From Cellulosilyticum sp. (lineage in GTDB: Bacteria; Bacillota; Clostridia; Lachnospirales; Cellulosilyticaceae), in the NCBI GenBank assembly GCA_017941635.1, contig JAGAVZ010000135.1:1-64000 (forward strand): a DNA stretch of 64,000 nucleotides, read 5' to 3'. Both the position numbers and the translations under genes were made by a program. Every line of letters starts with the position of its first letter. Within the stretch, counting starts at the first letter, position 1. The notes under the pieces were generated by a model that did not search any database, was not told the DNA's origin, and saw only the letters and a list, made by a program, of their open reading frames with translations. This document shows, in pieces, positions 27,937-38,086 of the stretch.

Positions 27937-28144
27937 GAACTCTTATTTCTAAAGTCTTTATCCAATATCCTAAAACTTATATAGCCTCTTCAAGCATACC
28001 CTTAGTTTGGTATACTATTCAAGTATTATATAATAGTATATTTTCCCACTCATTCTATCTTTTCTTTTCAGACTTTGACAAACAGCCACATCTATTATAA
28101 AACTTCTAGTCTATTTCCATGTTATCTGAAGTAATATAATCAAT

Positions 28145-29515
28145 CTATGCTAGCTGAATATTATTTTTCTGCCATACTTTTAGATGATAAAGAATGAATA
28201 ATACAAGTGATGATAATGCGTTACTAATCACTACACAGTACCAAATACTTGCCACACCCATATCTAAGACGCTTTGGCAAATAAAAAGTGTTATAAATCT
28301 AAATACCCATAATCTAGATGCATCTATTGCCATGGTTATCATAGTATGACCTGTTCCATGTAAAAGTCCCATCGTGGTATTGTAAATACCATTTGTCCAG
28401 CAATAAATTGCTAGAACAACTAAGTATTCTATACCTAATTGAATAACTTCTTCATCTGATGAAAAAATACTTACAATAGGTCTTGCAATGGCTGGTCTTG
28501 ATAAAATCACACCACCGATAGCTAAGAATACAACTATCATATTTCTAGCCATACGATAACCTTTATCCGCTCTTTCCACTTGTCCTGCACCCATATTTTG
28601 ACCTACGATTGTAGCTGTTGCTGAGCCCATTGCATTAGACGCTGTACTAATCAAACCATTTACACGATTTCCAATACCATATGCTGCTACTGCTGTAGAA
28701 CCATACGCTAGTACACTCTTACTCATAAGCACAAATCCAAATTGCATTGTACTATTTCCAATGGCTGTTGGAAGACCAATTCTTATAATTTCTTTCAGTT
28801 TATTACGCTCAAATTTAAAGCCTTTCATATTTAAATGAACTGAATGTGCTTTTCTTGTAAGTGACCAAAAGGCAACCATCGCACATGGTACTTTTGCTGT
28901 TAAAGTAGCTAATGCTGCCCCCGCTACTCCCCAATCCAATACAACCATAAAGATTGGGTCTAAAATCATATTAAACACAACACCACAAGCATTTAATATG
29001 AGTGGTTTTACTGTATCACCCTGTGCTTGATTCACAGCTGTAAATAAGTTAATCATAAATAAAAATGGCATATCCAAAATAACAATTTGTAAATAAATAC
29101 GCCCATATGTAAAAACATTTCCTTCTGCACCTAACGCATGTACCATCGCTGGTGTTAATAAACAACATATCACACCACATACTATGGAGAAAATCATAGA
29201 ACATGCAAATAATTGATTGGTCATTGCCTTTGCATTTTTATAATCCCTGGCACCAACATATTGAGAGATTAATATCGCCCCCGCTGAAGTGATGCCCATG
29301 CCAAAGTTCATAACAATACTTTGAATCGGTGATACTAACGTAATCGCCGCCATATGCTCTGTTCCAATTTTCCCTAACCAATAAGTATCAGTTAAATTGT
29401 ACATCGTCTGAATCAAACTATTAAAAATTACAGGTATTGCTAATGTTAATATTGCGGTTAACATATTTCCTGACAAAATCTGTTCTCGATTATACTTTCT
29501 TGCCACTTTCTCCAC
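28145..29515 (-). CDS. MATE family efflux transporter
   Basis: 456 residues with twelve membrane helices. Typical segments TLAIPVIFNSLIQTMYNLTDTYWLGKIG and QAQGDTVKPLI. It exports drugs or cationic compounds by Na+ or H+ exchange (family knowledge). The start is uncertain: GTG at 29515, or GTG at 29506 with GGTGGAG just upstream. Confidence 0.9.
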   Translation of the reverse strand: MEKVARKYNREQILSGNMLTAILTLAIPVIFNSLIQTMYNLTDTYWLGKIGTEHMAAITLVSPIQSIVMNFGMGITSAGAILISQYVGARDYKNAKAMTNQLFACSMIFSIVCGVICCLLTPAMVHALGAEGNVFTYGRIYLQIVILDMPFLFMINLFTAVNQAQGDTVKPLILNACGVVFNMILDPIFMVVLDWGVAGAALATLTAKVPCAMVAFWSLTRKAHSVHLNMKGFKFERNKLKEIIRIGLPTAIGNSTMQFGFVLMSKSVLAYGSTAVAAYGIGNRVNGLISTASNAMGSATATIVGQNMGAGQVERADKGYRMARNMIVVFLAIGGVILSRPAIARPIVSIFSSDEEVIQLGIEYLVVLAIYCWTNGIYNTTMGLLHGTGHTMITMAIDASRLWVFRFITLFICQSVLDMGVASIWYCVVISNALSSLVLFILYHLKVWQKNNIQLA

Positions 29516-29837
29516 CTTATTTCTATGTATTTGCGTCTTTTTTCATGATGTTATATTTTCTAGCCTTCCCAAAATATCGCTAATACTATTTTAACACAAC
29601 TACTATTTTTTGTTTGTGTATTATTGTTACCTTTATGTAATTTTAACAATTATTGTACTATTTTTTATACAATTCATTTCTCTAATTGCTAAAATATGCA
29701 CGCATGGAAAAGTCCATTTTTCTTCATATTAATATATATAATCCTTATTTAATTAAACTTAATATTTGATTTATATCATATTATTATGTATTTCTAAAGT
29801 TTGCATATATCATTTTTCTATTTTACAAATTATATCT
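29516..29837. other. AT-rich divergent intergenic region
   Basis: About 320 bases, over 75 percent AT by eye. I see no gene. It leads into the repeat array upstream of ftsH. Confidence 0.4.
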
Positions 29838-30000
29838 ATAGATTATCTCCCTATTTAATAGATTATGTTTATATATCACCTTTTATTTTATAGAATATTC
29901 TTAGATATCATCCTTCTATTTTACAGATAATGCTTAGATATTATCTTTTAATCTTATAGAGTATGCTTATACATTATCTTCCATCTTATATGATAATCTA
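29838..30000 (+). repeat. degenerate 32-33 bp tandem repeat array
   Basis: Units at 29858, 29890, 29923 and 29956, with partial units on each side. The shared pattern is ATAGATTATGCTTATATATTATCTTTT-like. Copies differ at many sites. It ends 68 bases before the ftsH start, so it may overlap promoter elements. Confidence 0.75.
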
Positions 30001-30068
30001 TATTAAAACTTTATATGCAAATGCTAATATAACACATATCCAATTTGTCATTTAAGGAGGCGAGTTTA

Positions 30069-31901
30069 TTGCAGGAACACAAACGACCAAAGAAATCTTT
30101 AATTTATTACTATAGTATTGTTTTAATTGTTATTGTTATCTTAAACACCTTTGTATTTCCTTTGGTTTTAGATAAACATGTTGAAGAAGTGGATTACAAC
30201 ACCTTCCTCAATTCTATTCAAGCAGGCGAGGTAGATGAAGTTGCTCTCGCAGATAATCAAATTACCTTTACTCTGAAGGACACAGATGGAAATGAAAATA
30301 ACAACGAAATAAAAGTTTATAAAACAGGCATTTGGCCAGATCAAGATTTAGTTAACAGATTACATGACGCAGGTGTTACCTTTACAGCAGAAATTCCTGT
30401 ACAAACTTCACCTATTTTAGAATTTATATTAAGCTTCGTTCTTCCAATCGGTATTTTCTTCTTACTTGGTCAAGTCATGATGAAAGCCATGGGCAAACGT
30501 ATGGGCGGCGGTAACGCTATGATGTTTGGTAAATCTGATGCTAAGATTTATGTCAAAGCCCAAACAGGCAAACGCTTTAAAGATGTTGCTGGACAAGATG
30601 AAGCTAAAGAAGCACTTCAAGAGATTGTAAACTTCTTACATGATCCTAAAAAGTACTCAGAAATCGGTGCTAAGATGCCAAAAGGAGCCTTACTTGTAGG
30701 CCCTCCAGGAACAGGTAAAACTCTACTTGCACAAGCTGTAGCAGGTGAAGCCAACGTACCATTCTTCTCTATCTCTGGTTCTGAATTCGTTCAAATGTTT
30801 GTAGGGATGGGGGCTGCTAAAGTACGTGACCTCTTCAAACAAGCTAATGAAAAAGCCCCTTGTATTGTTTTCATTGATGAGATTGATACAATCGGTAAAA
30901 AACGTGATGGTGGCTTTGGTGGTGGTAATGACGAACGTGAACAAACACTTAATCAGCTCCTCACAGAAATGGATGGATTCGATGGTTGTAAAGGCGTTGT
31001 GATCCTAGCTGCAACTAACCGTCCTGATTCATTAGACAAAGCTCTACTTAGACCAGGTCGTTTCGATAGACGTATCCCTGTGGAACTTCCTGACCTAAAG
31101 GGACGTGAAGCCATCCTTAAAGTTCATGCCAAAAGTGTTAAAATTGATAGTGATGTCGACTTTAATGCCATTGCTAGAGCCACGGCAGGTGCTTCTGGTG
31201 CTGAGCTTGCCAACATCATCAACGAAGGTGCGCTCCGTGCTGTACGTATGGGACGTGGCATCGTCACACAAGAAGACCTTGAAGAAAGTGTTGAAGTCAT
31301 CATTGCAGGTTACCAAAGAAAAGGTTCTGCTATTACGAAAAAAGATAAAGAAATCATTGCTTACCATGAAATTGGACACGCTCTTGTGGCTGCTAAACAA
31401 TCACATTCAGCTCCAGTTCATAAAATCACCATTATTCCTCGTACTTCAGGTGCATTAGGTTACACCATGCAGATTGATGAGAACGAACGTGTGCTTATGA
31501 GCAAAGATGAAATTCTAGACAAAATTGCAACCTTCACAGGTGGTCGTGCTGCTGAGGAACTTATCTTTAACTCAATCACTAGCGGTGCTGCTAATGATAT
31601 TGAACAAGCTACCAAGATGGCTCGTGCCATGATTACACGCTATGGTATGAGTAAAAACTTCGATATGGTGGCACTAGAAACTGTATCCAACCAATACCTT
31701 GGCGGAGATGCCTCTCTTGCTTGTTCACCAGAAACAGCTACACGCATCGACCAAGAGGTTGTTACCATCGTACGTGAGGCACATGAAAAAGCAATTGAAA
31801 TTCTTAGAGAAAACTATGATAAGCTCCATGAATTAGCCGCTTACCTCTTAGAAAAGGAAACCATTACAGGCGAAGAATTTATGAATATCCTTAACTCATA
31901 A
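30069..31901 (+). CDS. ftsH: FtsH-like AAA membrane zinc protease
   Basis: About 610 residues. The start is the TTG at 30069, eight bases after AAGGAGGCG; an earlier in-frame TTG at 30045 lies before that site. Two membrane helices flank an external domain (residues about 10-125). The AAA module has Walker A GPPGTGKT, Walker [10 protein letters not shown], a [11 protein letters not shown] arginine-finger region, and the SRH-like [19 protein letters not shown]. The protease has HEIGH. It degrades misfolded membrane proteins. The pore motif is FVGMG. Confidence 0.93.
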   Translation: MQEHKRPKKSLIYYYSIVLIVIVILNTFVFPLVLDKHVEEVDYNTFLNSIQAGEVDEVALADNQITFTLKDTDGNENNNEIKVYKTGIWPDQDLVNRLHDAGVTFTAEIPVQTSPILEFILSFVLPIGIFFLLGQVMMKAMGKRMGGGNAMMFGKSDAKIYVKAQTGKRFKDVAGQDEAKEALQEIVNFLHDPKKYSEIGAKMPKGALLVGPPGTGKTLLAQAVAGEANVPFFSISGSEFVQMFVGMGAAKVRDLFKQANEKAPCIVFIDEIDTIGKKRDGGFGGGNDEREQTLNQLLTEMDGFDGCKGVVILAATNRPDSLDKALLRPGRFDRRIPVELPDLKGREAILKVHAKSVKIDSDVDFNAIARATAGASGAELANIINEGALRAVRMGRGIVTQEDLEESVEVIIAGYQRKGSAITKKDKEIIAYHEIGHALVAAKQSHSAPVHKITIIPRTSGALGYTMQIDENERVLMSKDEILDKIATFTGGRAAEELIFNSITSGAANDIEQATKMARAMITRYGMSKNFDMVALETVSNQYLGGDASLACSPETATRIDQEVVTIVREAHEKAIEILRENYDKLHELAAYLLEKETITGEEFMNILNS

Positions 31902-31943
31902 TTTTATTAGCCTATAATTAAATAACTGTACCAAGGACACAAT

Positions 31944-31987
31944 AAAAGTCGGTGAGATATTCCCTCGGAAATATCTCACCGACTTTT
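31944..31987. terminator. bidirectional terminator ftsH/kinase
   Basis: A perfect 18-base stem (31944-31961 with 31970-31987) and an eight-base loop. It separates two convergent operons. Confidence 0.92.
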
Positions 31988-31989
31988 AA

Positions 31990-34503
31990 CTATAACTCTA
32001 CCACCTTATGAGATGTTGCTAAATATTGATTAATTGCATCTATTCCCATTTCATACTCAAGATGTTCCACACATTCTGTTAGATATGCTAAAAACTCTTC
32101 AATCTGTTGTGGGAAACGATACTGCTCAAACTCCTTCAAAACAGCCTCCACACTATCTATATCATAGTTTTCAAACCCACTATATAGTCTTTTAATTTTT
32201 TTCAAATCCAAGACTTCCCGCATCGTTTTTTCTTCTTGCATTTCATTTTCTTTTAAGTTATTAAAGACCTTCTCTATATCATTTAAAATCTGTTCCAATT
32301 GCTCTTTAAAATTAAAGAATTTATCTTGTATGAATGTTATATCTTCCAGCTGTGCTGCACTTTCCAAACGCCTTGCATAGGTAGCAATTTTGGTTATTCC
32401 TAAGTTTTCACTGCTCCCTTTAATAGAATGTACCACTGTTTTAAAGAAATTTAGATCTATATCATTTTTTTCAAGTAACTCTGTCATCAAACGACTTGTT
32501 TCTTTGCAATAGGTTTTTAGAATTTCAATATATAAATCCTCATTATACTCTACATGTTTCATTCCCTTTTCAATTTCAATTCCCTTGATTTTTCTAAGGC
32601 CTATCATTTTTTCTGATATACCACGTGCACTGTTATATTTTTTCCCTTTAGGTGCTATTGCTTTAAACTCTTCTTTTTGTTTAATCAGTGCATCAGGTAA
32701 AAACTCTAATAAAATATCTTCTAGTCTTTGTAATTCAATAGGTTTAGATAAGTATGCTTTAAACCCTTCTTGTAAAAACATTTCCTTCACACCCGAAATA
32801 GCATTGGCTGTAAAGGCAATAATCGGAATCTCTGTATTATATTTATCTTTCTCTTTTCTAATAATACGAACTGTTTCAATCCCATCTAATTTCGGCATCA
32901 TATGGTCCATAAACACAATATCGTAATATTGATGTGCCAAAAGCTCCAATGCCTCTTCTCCACTTGTTGCTGTGTCTACCTGCAAATGATGAAGTTGAAG
33001 TAAACCTTTAGCTACTCTTAAATTAACTAAGTTATCATCTACAACCAAAACTCTTGCTTCAGGTGCAATAAATTTATACTTTTTATTTTCTTCATTGTCC
33101 TCTTTATAAGACATCATTCTTACTGGTGTTTGATTGAGGATTTTTTGATAGAGTATTACTGTGAATGTTGTGCCCACACCATATTCACTTTCTACAGAAA
33201 TAACGCCTCCCATCATTTCTAAAAGCTTATGGCAAATCGATAAGCCCAAACCTGTTCCCTCTAACGTATGATTCTTTTGGATATCCACACGTTCAAAGGT
33301 ATTAAAGATATTGGCTAAATCCTCTTGTTTAATCCCAATTCCTGTATCTTTTACTTTAATAAGAAGTCTAGCTGCATTTTCATGCTCTTTCCAATCTATA
33401 CTTAGTGTAATACAGCCTTCATCGGTATATTTTTCTGCATTACTTAAAAGATTAGTCAAAATTTGTCTAATACGTACCGAATCACCATATAATTCACATG
33501 GCAATGTATCACTAATTTCCACTTTTAATTCTATCGGTCTATCTTCCAAACGGTATTGTACCAGATTCACGACATCATTAATGATTGAAGAAAACTGATA
33601 GGATGTTTCTACAATCTCCATTTTTCCAGAATCTATTTTTGAAATATCTAAAATATCATTGATAATAGAAAGCAATGAACGTGTGGCACTTTCAATCCCT
33701 TCTATTTTTTCTCTAACACTTCTACTAATGTCATCACGACTAATAAGCGTTGCAATACCTAATATGGCATTCATCGGCGTTCTAATTTCATGAGACATAT
33801 TAGCCAGAAACTCACTTTTTGCCCTATTCGTACTTTCCGCTTCTTTCTTCGCTTCTTCTGCTTCCTGTTTTGCTGCTTTAATGGTATTCACAGCTTGCTC
33901 AAGCATTATTCTTTGCTCTTCGTTTTCTTTTTGCTTTTTCTTATAAATCCACATCTGATAATAAAAAGCACTTCCAACCGATAGCCCAATGATAATAATC
34001 GCCGTTACAATTTGTATATATTTATTAAACCTTAATACTTGCAGATAGCCTGGTAACATAAAATAATAACTAATGCTGTAAGTCACTATACACCCTAAGA
34101 TGTTCACAATTACAAACCTATACAAATTCTTACCTTCTAATAGTAAAAAAGGCAAAACGATTACAATAATATAATAATAATTAATAGCAGAATCAATTGT
34201 ATTCGTTATCAAAATCAAAGATGGAAACGCAATAAAGGCAAATAGTATGCAAAATAAATTAGAGCATATTTTATACTGCTTTGTACAATTGGCATAAACA
34301 AAAATCCCAATAATACTTGTCAACATAAATACACCGAAAATCAAGAATATTATATCGCTTTTCGTTATGATACAAATCCCTAAATTAAATAGTGCAATAA
34401 AAGTTGCTATTACACTACTTATATTTAAAATTTTAACCTTATTATCTTCTTTATTTTTAATGTATTGATTAATAAATTTTCTTGTATATTCTAATATCAT
34501 CAT
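31990..34503 (-). CDS. hybrid sensor histidine kinase with HPt
   Basis: 837 residues. Six hydrophobic helices (about 28-185), a short coiled coil, HisKA with the phospho-His at 238 (FLANMSHEIRTPMNA), HATPase with GTGLGLSICHKL, a receiver with DDNLVN and phospho-Asp in FMDHMMP, and an HPt domain with VVHSIKGSSENLG. This is a full phosphorelay in one protein. No periplasmic sensor domain is seen, so the membrane helices themselves may sense. It is downstream of the HD-GYP regulator by 16 bases. Confidence 0.93.
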   Translation of the reverse strand: MMILEYTRKFINQYIKNKEDNKVKILNISSVIATFIALFNLGICIITKSDIIFLIFGVFMLTSIIGIFVYANCTKQYKICSNLFCILFAFIAFPSLILITNTIDSAINYYYIIVIVLPFLLLEGKNLYRFVIVNILGCIVTYSISYYFMLPGYLQVLRFNKYIQIVTAIIIIGLSVGSAFYYQMWIYKKKQKENEEQRIMLEQAVNTIKAAKQEAEEAKKEAESTNRAKSEFLANMSHEIRTPMNAILGIATLISRDDISRSVREKIEGIESATRSLLSIINDILDISKIDSGKMEIVETSYQFSSIINDVVNLVQYRLEDRPIELKVEISDTLPCELYGDSVRIRQILTNLLSNAEKYTDEGCITLSIDWKEHENAARLLIKVKDTGIGIKQEDLANIFNTFERVDIQKNHTLEGTGLGLSICHKLLEMMGGVISVESEYGVGTTFTVILYQKILNQTPVRMMSYKEDNEENKKYKFIAPEARVLVVDDNLVNLRVAKGLLQLHHLQVDTATSGEEALELLAHQYYDIVFMDHMMPKLDGIETVRIIRKEKDKYNTEIPIIAFTANAISGVKEMFLQEGFKAYLSKPIELQRLEDILLEFLPDALIKQKEEFKAIAPKGKKYNSARGISEKMIGLRKIKGIEIEKGMKHVEYNEDLYIEILKTYCKETSRLMTELLEKNDIDLNFFKTVVHSIKGSSENLGITKIATYARRLESAAQLEDITFIQDKFFNFKEQLEQILNDIEKVFNNLKENEMQEEKTMREVLDLKKIKRLYSGFENYDIDSVEAVLKEFEQYRFPQQIEEFLAYLTECVEHLEYEMGIDAINQYLATSHKVVEL

Positions 34504-34519
34504 CCTAATATAATCCTAG

Positions 34520-35542
34520 CTACTTTGTTCTTAAAGCAATCTGATGGAATTCCTCCTTTACCTCTTCAAATACTTCAACAATTATAGGATCAAATTGTGT
34601 TCCTTTCCCCTCCATAATAATTTTACATGCCTCTTCATGTGACATCGCTTTACGATATACTCTCTCTTCAATAAGGGCATCGTACACATCTGCAATTGCC
34701 ATAATACGGCCACTCAGCGGAATCCCATGACCTTTTAAGCCATAAGGATAACCTGTACCATCAAATTTTTCATGATGACTCAATGCTACCTCTTTAGCTA
34801 ATCCTAGATATTTATAAACAGGTGTTTTTTTAATCATTTTATCTAAAACACGTGCACCAATCGTTGTATGTTCTTTCATTTGTTCAAACTCTTCATTGGT
34901 CAAACGTCCTGGTTTTAATAAAATCAAATCACTGATACCAATTTTACCAATATCATGCAGTGCCGCTGAACAAACCAATTCTTCTATGTACGCTTCATTA
35001 AGTATTTCTGGATAAGCCCCTCTTTTCATCAACTCTCTAGATAAAACCTCTACATACTGCTTTGTACGTTCTACATGCCCTCCAGTCTCATTATCCCTAC
35101 ACTCAATAAGCTGTGAGAAATTACTAATAATACTATCTTGCAAAGATTTAACCACCTGCTCCAAATAGTTCTGCTGTCCCGAAAGCTGCAAATGTATATC
35201 AATCCGATGCAACATGCTACTCTTAGCAAAAGGTTTTGTAATAAAGTCCACTGCTCCATATTCAAAGCCTTGTGATTCAATCTCTCTACTGGCTGTTGCC
35301 GTTAAAAAAATAACAGGAATCTTAGCTGTCTTCGGCTCAGACTTTAATCGTCTAATCGTTTCAAAACCATCCATCTCTGGCATCTGTATATCTAATAAAA
35401 TTAAATCAGGTCTATGTTTCTCACAAAACGCTAAGGCCTGCTTACCTGATTTAGTTAAACTAATTTTATAATGATCTTGTAAAAGACTTTGAGCTAGCTT
35501 TAAATTTGAAATGTTGTCATCAACTAATAATATATGTTTCAT
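34520..35542 (-). CDS. response regulator with HD-GYP domain
   Basis: 340 residues. Receiver at 1-120 with DDNISN and phospho-Asp in LLDIQMPEMDG. HD-GYP at about 140-330 with LHDIGKIGI, HHEKFDGTGYP and the associated metal ligands. HD-GYP proteins hydrolyse cyclic di-GMP (family knowledge). The start has a weak ribosome site. It is first in an operon with the hybrid kinase, so the kinase probably feeds this receiver. Confidence 0.93.
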   Translation of the reverse strand: MKHILLVDDNISNLKLAQSLLQDHYKISLTKSGKQALAFCEKHRPDLILLDIQMPEMDGFETIRRLKSEPKTAKIPVIFLTATASREIESQGFEYGAVDFITKPFAKSSMLHRIDIHLQLSGQQNYLEQVVKSLQDSIISNFSQLIECRDNETGGHVERTKQYVEVLSRELMKRGAYPEILNEAYIEELVCSAALHDIGKIGISDLILLKPGRLTNEEFEQMKEHTTIGARVLDKMIKKTPVYKYLGLAKEVALSHHEKFDGTGYPYGLKGHGIPLSGRIMAIADVYDALIEERVYRKAMSHEEACKIIMEGKGTQFDPIIVEVFEEVKEEFHQIALRTK

Positions 35543-35909
35543 ATGTTGTCTCTACCCTCATTCTTAGATTTCTATATTTATTTCTACACTGTGTTTAGTT
35601 TTTCATCATACTTTATTAAGCTTTATGGTTAATTCTTTATTAGCCTTCTTGTGCTTTTCATTAATCACTTTGTTTAAGTCAGATAATCTCTTTAACATAT
35701 TACTTCAAGTATACTTTTACCAAAATTTTCTTTCAATTCTAGCTTATATTTCTTACACTTTTATGTCTTTGAAGGCAACTTTATTAATATTATAATATTT
35801 TTAATGCTAATTCATTTAAATCAGATAGAAATATTGTTTATTCTTATAAATAATATTTCTATCCTACTCATATGAATCAGATTATATATTTTAGAGAGGT
35901 GTACATATC
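35543..35909. other. AT-rich divergent intergenic region
   Basis: About 370 AT-rich bases between divergent genes. I see no gene. A near palindrome built on AAATATTGTTTATTCTTATAAATAATATTT lies near 35830-35860 and could be an operator or hairpin. Confidence 0.4.
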
Positions 35910-37127
35910 ATGAAAAAAAGCATTTTGGTTTTGCTCTTTTTACTACTCTTCATCCCTAGTTACGCATACGCAGAAATTAATTCTACAGTAACTGTAGGAA
36001 AATTAGAAAAAAGCAACTTACAGCTTGTTTTCGATGAGGCTGTTATCAATGCTTATAAACTTTATGACACAAATTACATCTTAGTATCTGACCTAAAAAA
36101 ACTGGGATGCTCAGTCAATTATTCTCCAGCAGATCGATCTGTTACCATTTCTGCTCCAACTTATGGACAAGCAACCCCTACATTTGATGATAGTTTACTT
36201 TCTCAACCAGTATACTTATACGCTGGACGAGTTACCTTAGAAAATTTTGAAACCCAAGCATTATCGTGCAATAATAAAACATTAATTCCATTATCTTCAC
36301 TAAATACTATTGGGTCTATTACTGTTACAGATAACATATGTTATTTCTCACCAAGTGACCCTGTACCTGTAGTTACTACACAGACCACTATTTCCAACTT
36401 AAGCGAATACAATTTAGATGTATCTGTATTAGATATTTATTGGACCAATAAACCCGTTTTAATCACATCAACTTATACACTTACACCTTTTGATTATCAA
36501 GAAAGACCAATGGCTGTTACAGATGAAAAGGCATTCTATATTGCAAGTATCGTCCAATCTGCCAACGGTGAAGAATATACCTACTCAGCTAATAGCCAAA
36601 TGGGGCAAATCAACTCACAACTCATGACAAAATACATGCGCTATGCTAATCGTACCTTCCGCGACGACTACGGCGACTCTATAGATAGAGAAAAAGTAAT
36701 CCAAGTAGAAGATTTTATCAATACACAAAACCTAAGCAGTCCTACTAAATACCTTGTATGGACCAATATCAGCGAACAACGTACATATATTTTCGAAGGA
36801 ACCATGAATAACTGGTCACTCCTTAAGACTTTTATCTGTTCAACAGGTAGAGATTATACCCCTACACCAAAAGGAAAATTCGCTCTAACCTATAAAGTAC
36901 CTAGTTTCGGCCAAAACAAAGGCTACTGCTGCAAATACGCATTCGGATTTATCGGAACCACTTACCTATATCACTCTATCATCTTTGATAAAACAGGTTC
37001 ATACCTTCTAGAAAATAAAGGGGTACTAGGTAAAAAAGCATCTCAAGGTTGTATCCGGTTCTCAGCAGATAATGCAAAATGGTTCTACGATCACTTAGAA
37101 TCTAAGACAACCGTATTTATTAATTAG
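35910..37127 (+). CDS. secreted L,D-transpeptidase
   Basis: 405 residues with GAGAGGTG upstream. A cleavable signal peptide (about 1-22, AYA-E). Residues about 30-150 resemble the copper amine oxidase N-terminal (stalk) domain. The YkuD domain at about 270-405 has HSIIFDKTG and catalytic SQGCIRFS. The catalytic Cys and His are present. The second such enzyme in the window. Confidence 0.88.
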   Translation: MKKSILVLLFLLLFIPSYAYAEINSTVTVGKLEKSNLQLVFDEAVINAYKLYDTNYILVSDLKKLGCSVNYSPADRSVTISAPTYGQATPTFDDSLLSQPVYLYAGRVTLENFETQALSCNNKTLIPLSSLNTIGSITVTDNICYFSPSDPVPVVTTQTTISNLSEYNLDVSVLDIYWTNKPVLITSTYTLTPFDYQERPMAVTDEKAFYIASIVQSANGEEYTYSANSQMGQINSQLMTKYMRYANRTFRDDYGDSIDREKVIQVEDFINTQNLSSPTKYLVWTNISEQRTYIFEGTMNNWSLLKTFICSTGRDYTPTPKGKFALTYKVPSFGQNKGYCCKYAFGFIGTTYLYHSIIFDKTGSYLLENKGVLGKKASQGCIRFSADNAKWFYDHLESKTTVFIN

Positions 37128-37170
37128 TCTCAAATACAACCAACTTATTTCAAACTTTATGGTACATCAT

Positions 37171-37207
37171 AAAAAGAGGAAATGCTTTTATAGCATTTCC
37201 TCTTTTT
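37171..37207. terminator. bidirectional terminator
   Basis: A perfect 15-base stem (37171-37185 with 37193-37207), a seven-base loop and T5. It lies between convergent genes. Confidence 0.92.
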
Positions 37208-37262
37208 GAATCTATTTTTTACATTCTTTAGTTTAAAATCTATCAACTTGCCCTTTTTCCTA

Positions 37263-37895
37263 CTATTCTTTGAGCGTAGCTGTAATAATCAGCCTATGTG
37301 TTCCTGTATAGACAGGATGACATGTAATGAGTGTAAGTAACCTTTTTGTTTCATCTTGTTCTAATACAGATAGATCACTTGGTTCCACAATCTTGATTTC
37401 TTCAGCTATGTAAGTATAACTCTCTCCCAAAAACTCTACTTCAACTTCATCTCCTACTTCAACTTCATCTAAACGGTTAAACATGGAGCCAAAAGTATAG
37501 TTTCTATGTCCTGCTATGGCACAATTCCCATATCTTCCTGGTTGTGCAGTATTCGGAAGGTGTCCTGCCCCCAGTCCTAATTCATGATTATTAGAGCCTT
37601 CTAGCAGAATTAAATCTACATCAATCTTCTCTATTTTTATTTTCCCAATGACTTGACCTTGATTAAGATTTATCTCTACCATGTTTTGTGTTTCATTCAA
37701 TGGCTCAACTTTCTCTTTGGCACGCGATTTTTCAATTGTTTGAGATTGTATAATGGGTGAAGAATTAGGTTGAATAACTTCTATATAGTCTTTGTATAAT
37801 TGTTCTTGTTTATGTTTTGTATAAAACCCGCCAATGATAGGTATTAAAATCAAAAGTAAACCTACTATCATCAATAATTTACTAATTACCTTCAC
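37263..37895 (-). CDS. class D-like sortase
   Basis: About 210 residues. The GTG at 37895 has AGAGGGGA upstream; a longer frame to 37946 has no site. One N-terminal helix anchors it. The catalytic triad is visible: His in AIAGHRNY, Cys in LITCHP, Arg in THRLIITA. Sortases join LPXTG-type proteins to peptidoglycan or pilins. No substrate gene is adjacent. Confidence 0.9.
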   Translation of the reverse strand: MKVISKLLMIVGLLLILIPIIGGFYTKHKQEQLYKDYIEVIQPNSSPIIQSQTIEKSRAKEKVEPLNETQNMVEINLNQGQVIGKIKIEKIDVDLILLEGSNNHELGLGAGHLPNTAQPGRYGNCAIAGHRNYTFGSMFNRLDEVEVGDEVEVEFLGESYTYIAEEIKIVEPSDLSVLEQDETKRLLTLITCHPVYTGTHRLIITATLKE

Positions 37896-37975
37896 ACAAT
37901 CCCCTCTTCCTTTTTTCTGATAATTCAATCTTATCACCATAACCAAGTCCTGTAAATATTAGATGGCATAACAAA

Positions 37976-38072
37976 AAGAGGTCAACTGTTGAATCCATTA
38001 ATCATTTACAGCCATCTATACGATTTATATAGACTATGCTTTAATAATTAATCCATTCTGAGTTAACCTCTT
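37976..38072 (-). terminator. long imperfect hairpin after the dynamin operon
   Basis: Arms AAGAGGT..AACT..GAAT..ATTAAT pair with 38047-38072 over about 26 bases with some mismatches; the loop is about 45 bases. It is the likely end of the dynamin operon. Confidence 0.5.
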
Positions 38073-38086
38073 ATATACCTTACTGC

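Noticed and set aside
29838-30000. Repeat array considered as CRISPR
   Set aside because: Units are contiguous and degenerate, with no unique spacers and no cas genes in the window.
37263-37946. LPXTG substrate for the sortase in this window
   Set aside because: No protein here has an LPXTG-like motif followed by a membrane helix and a basic tail.
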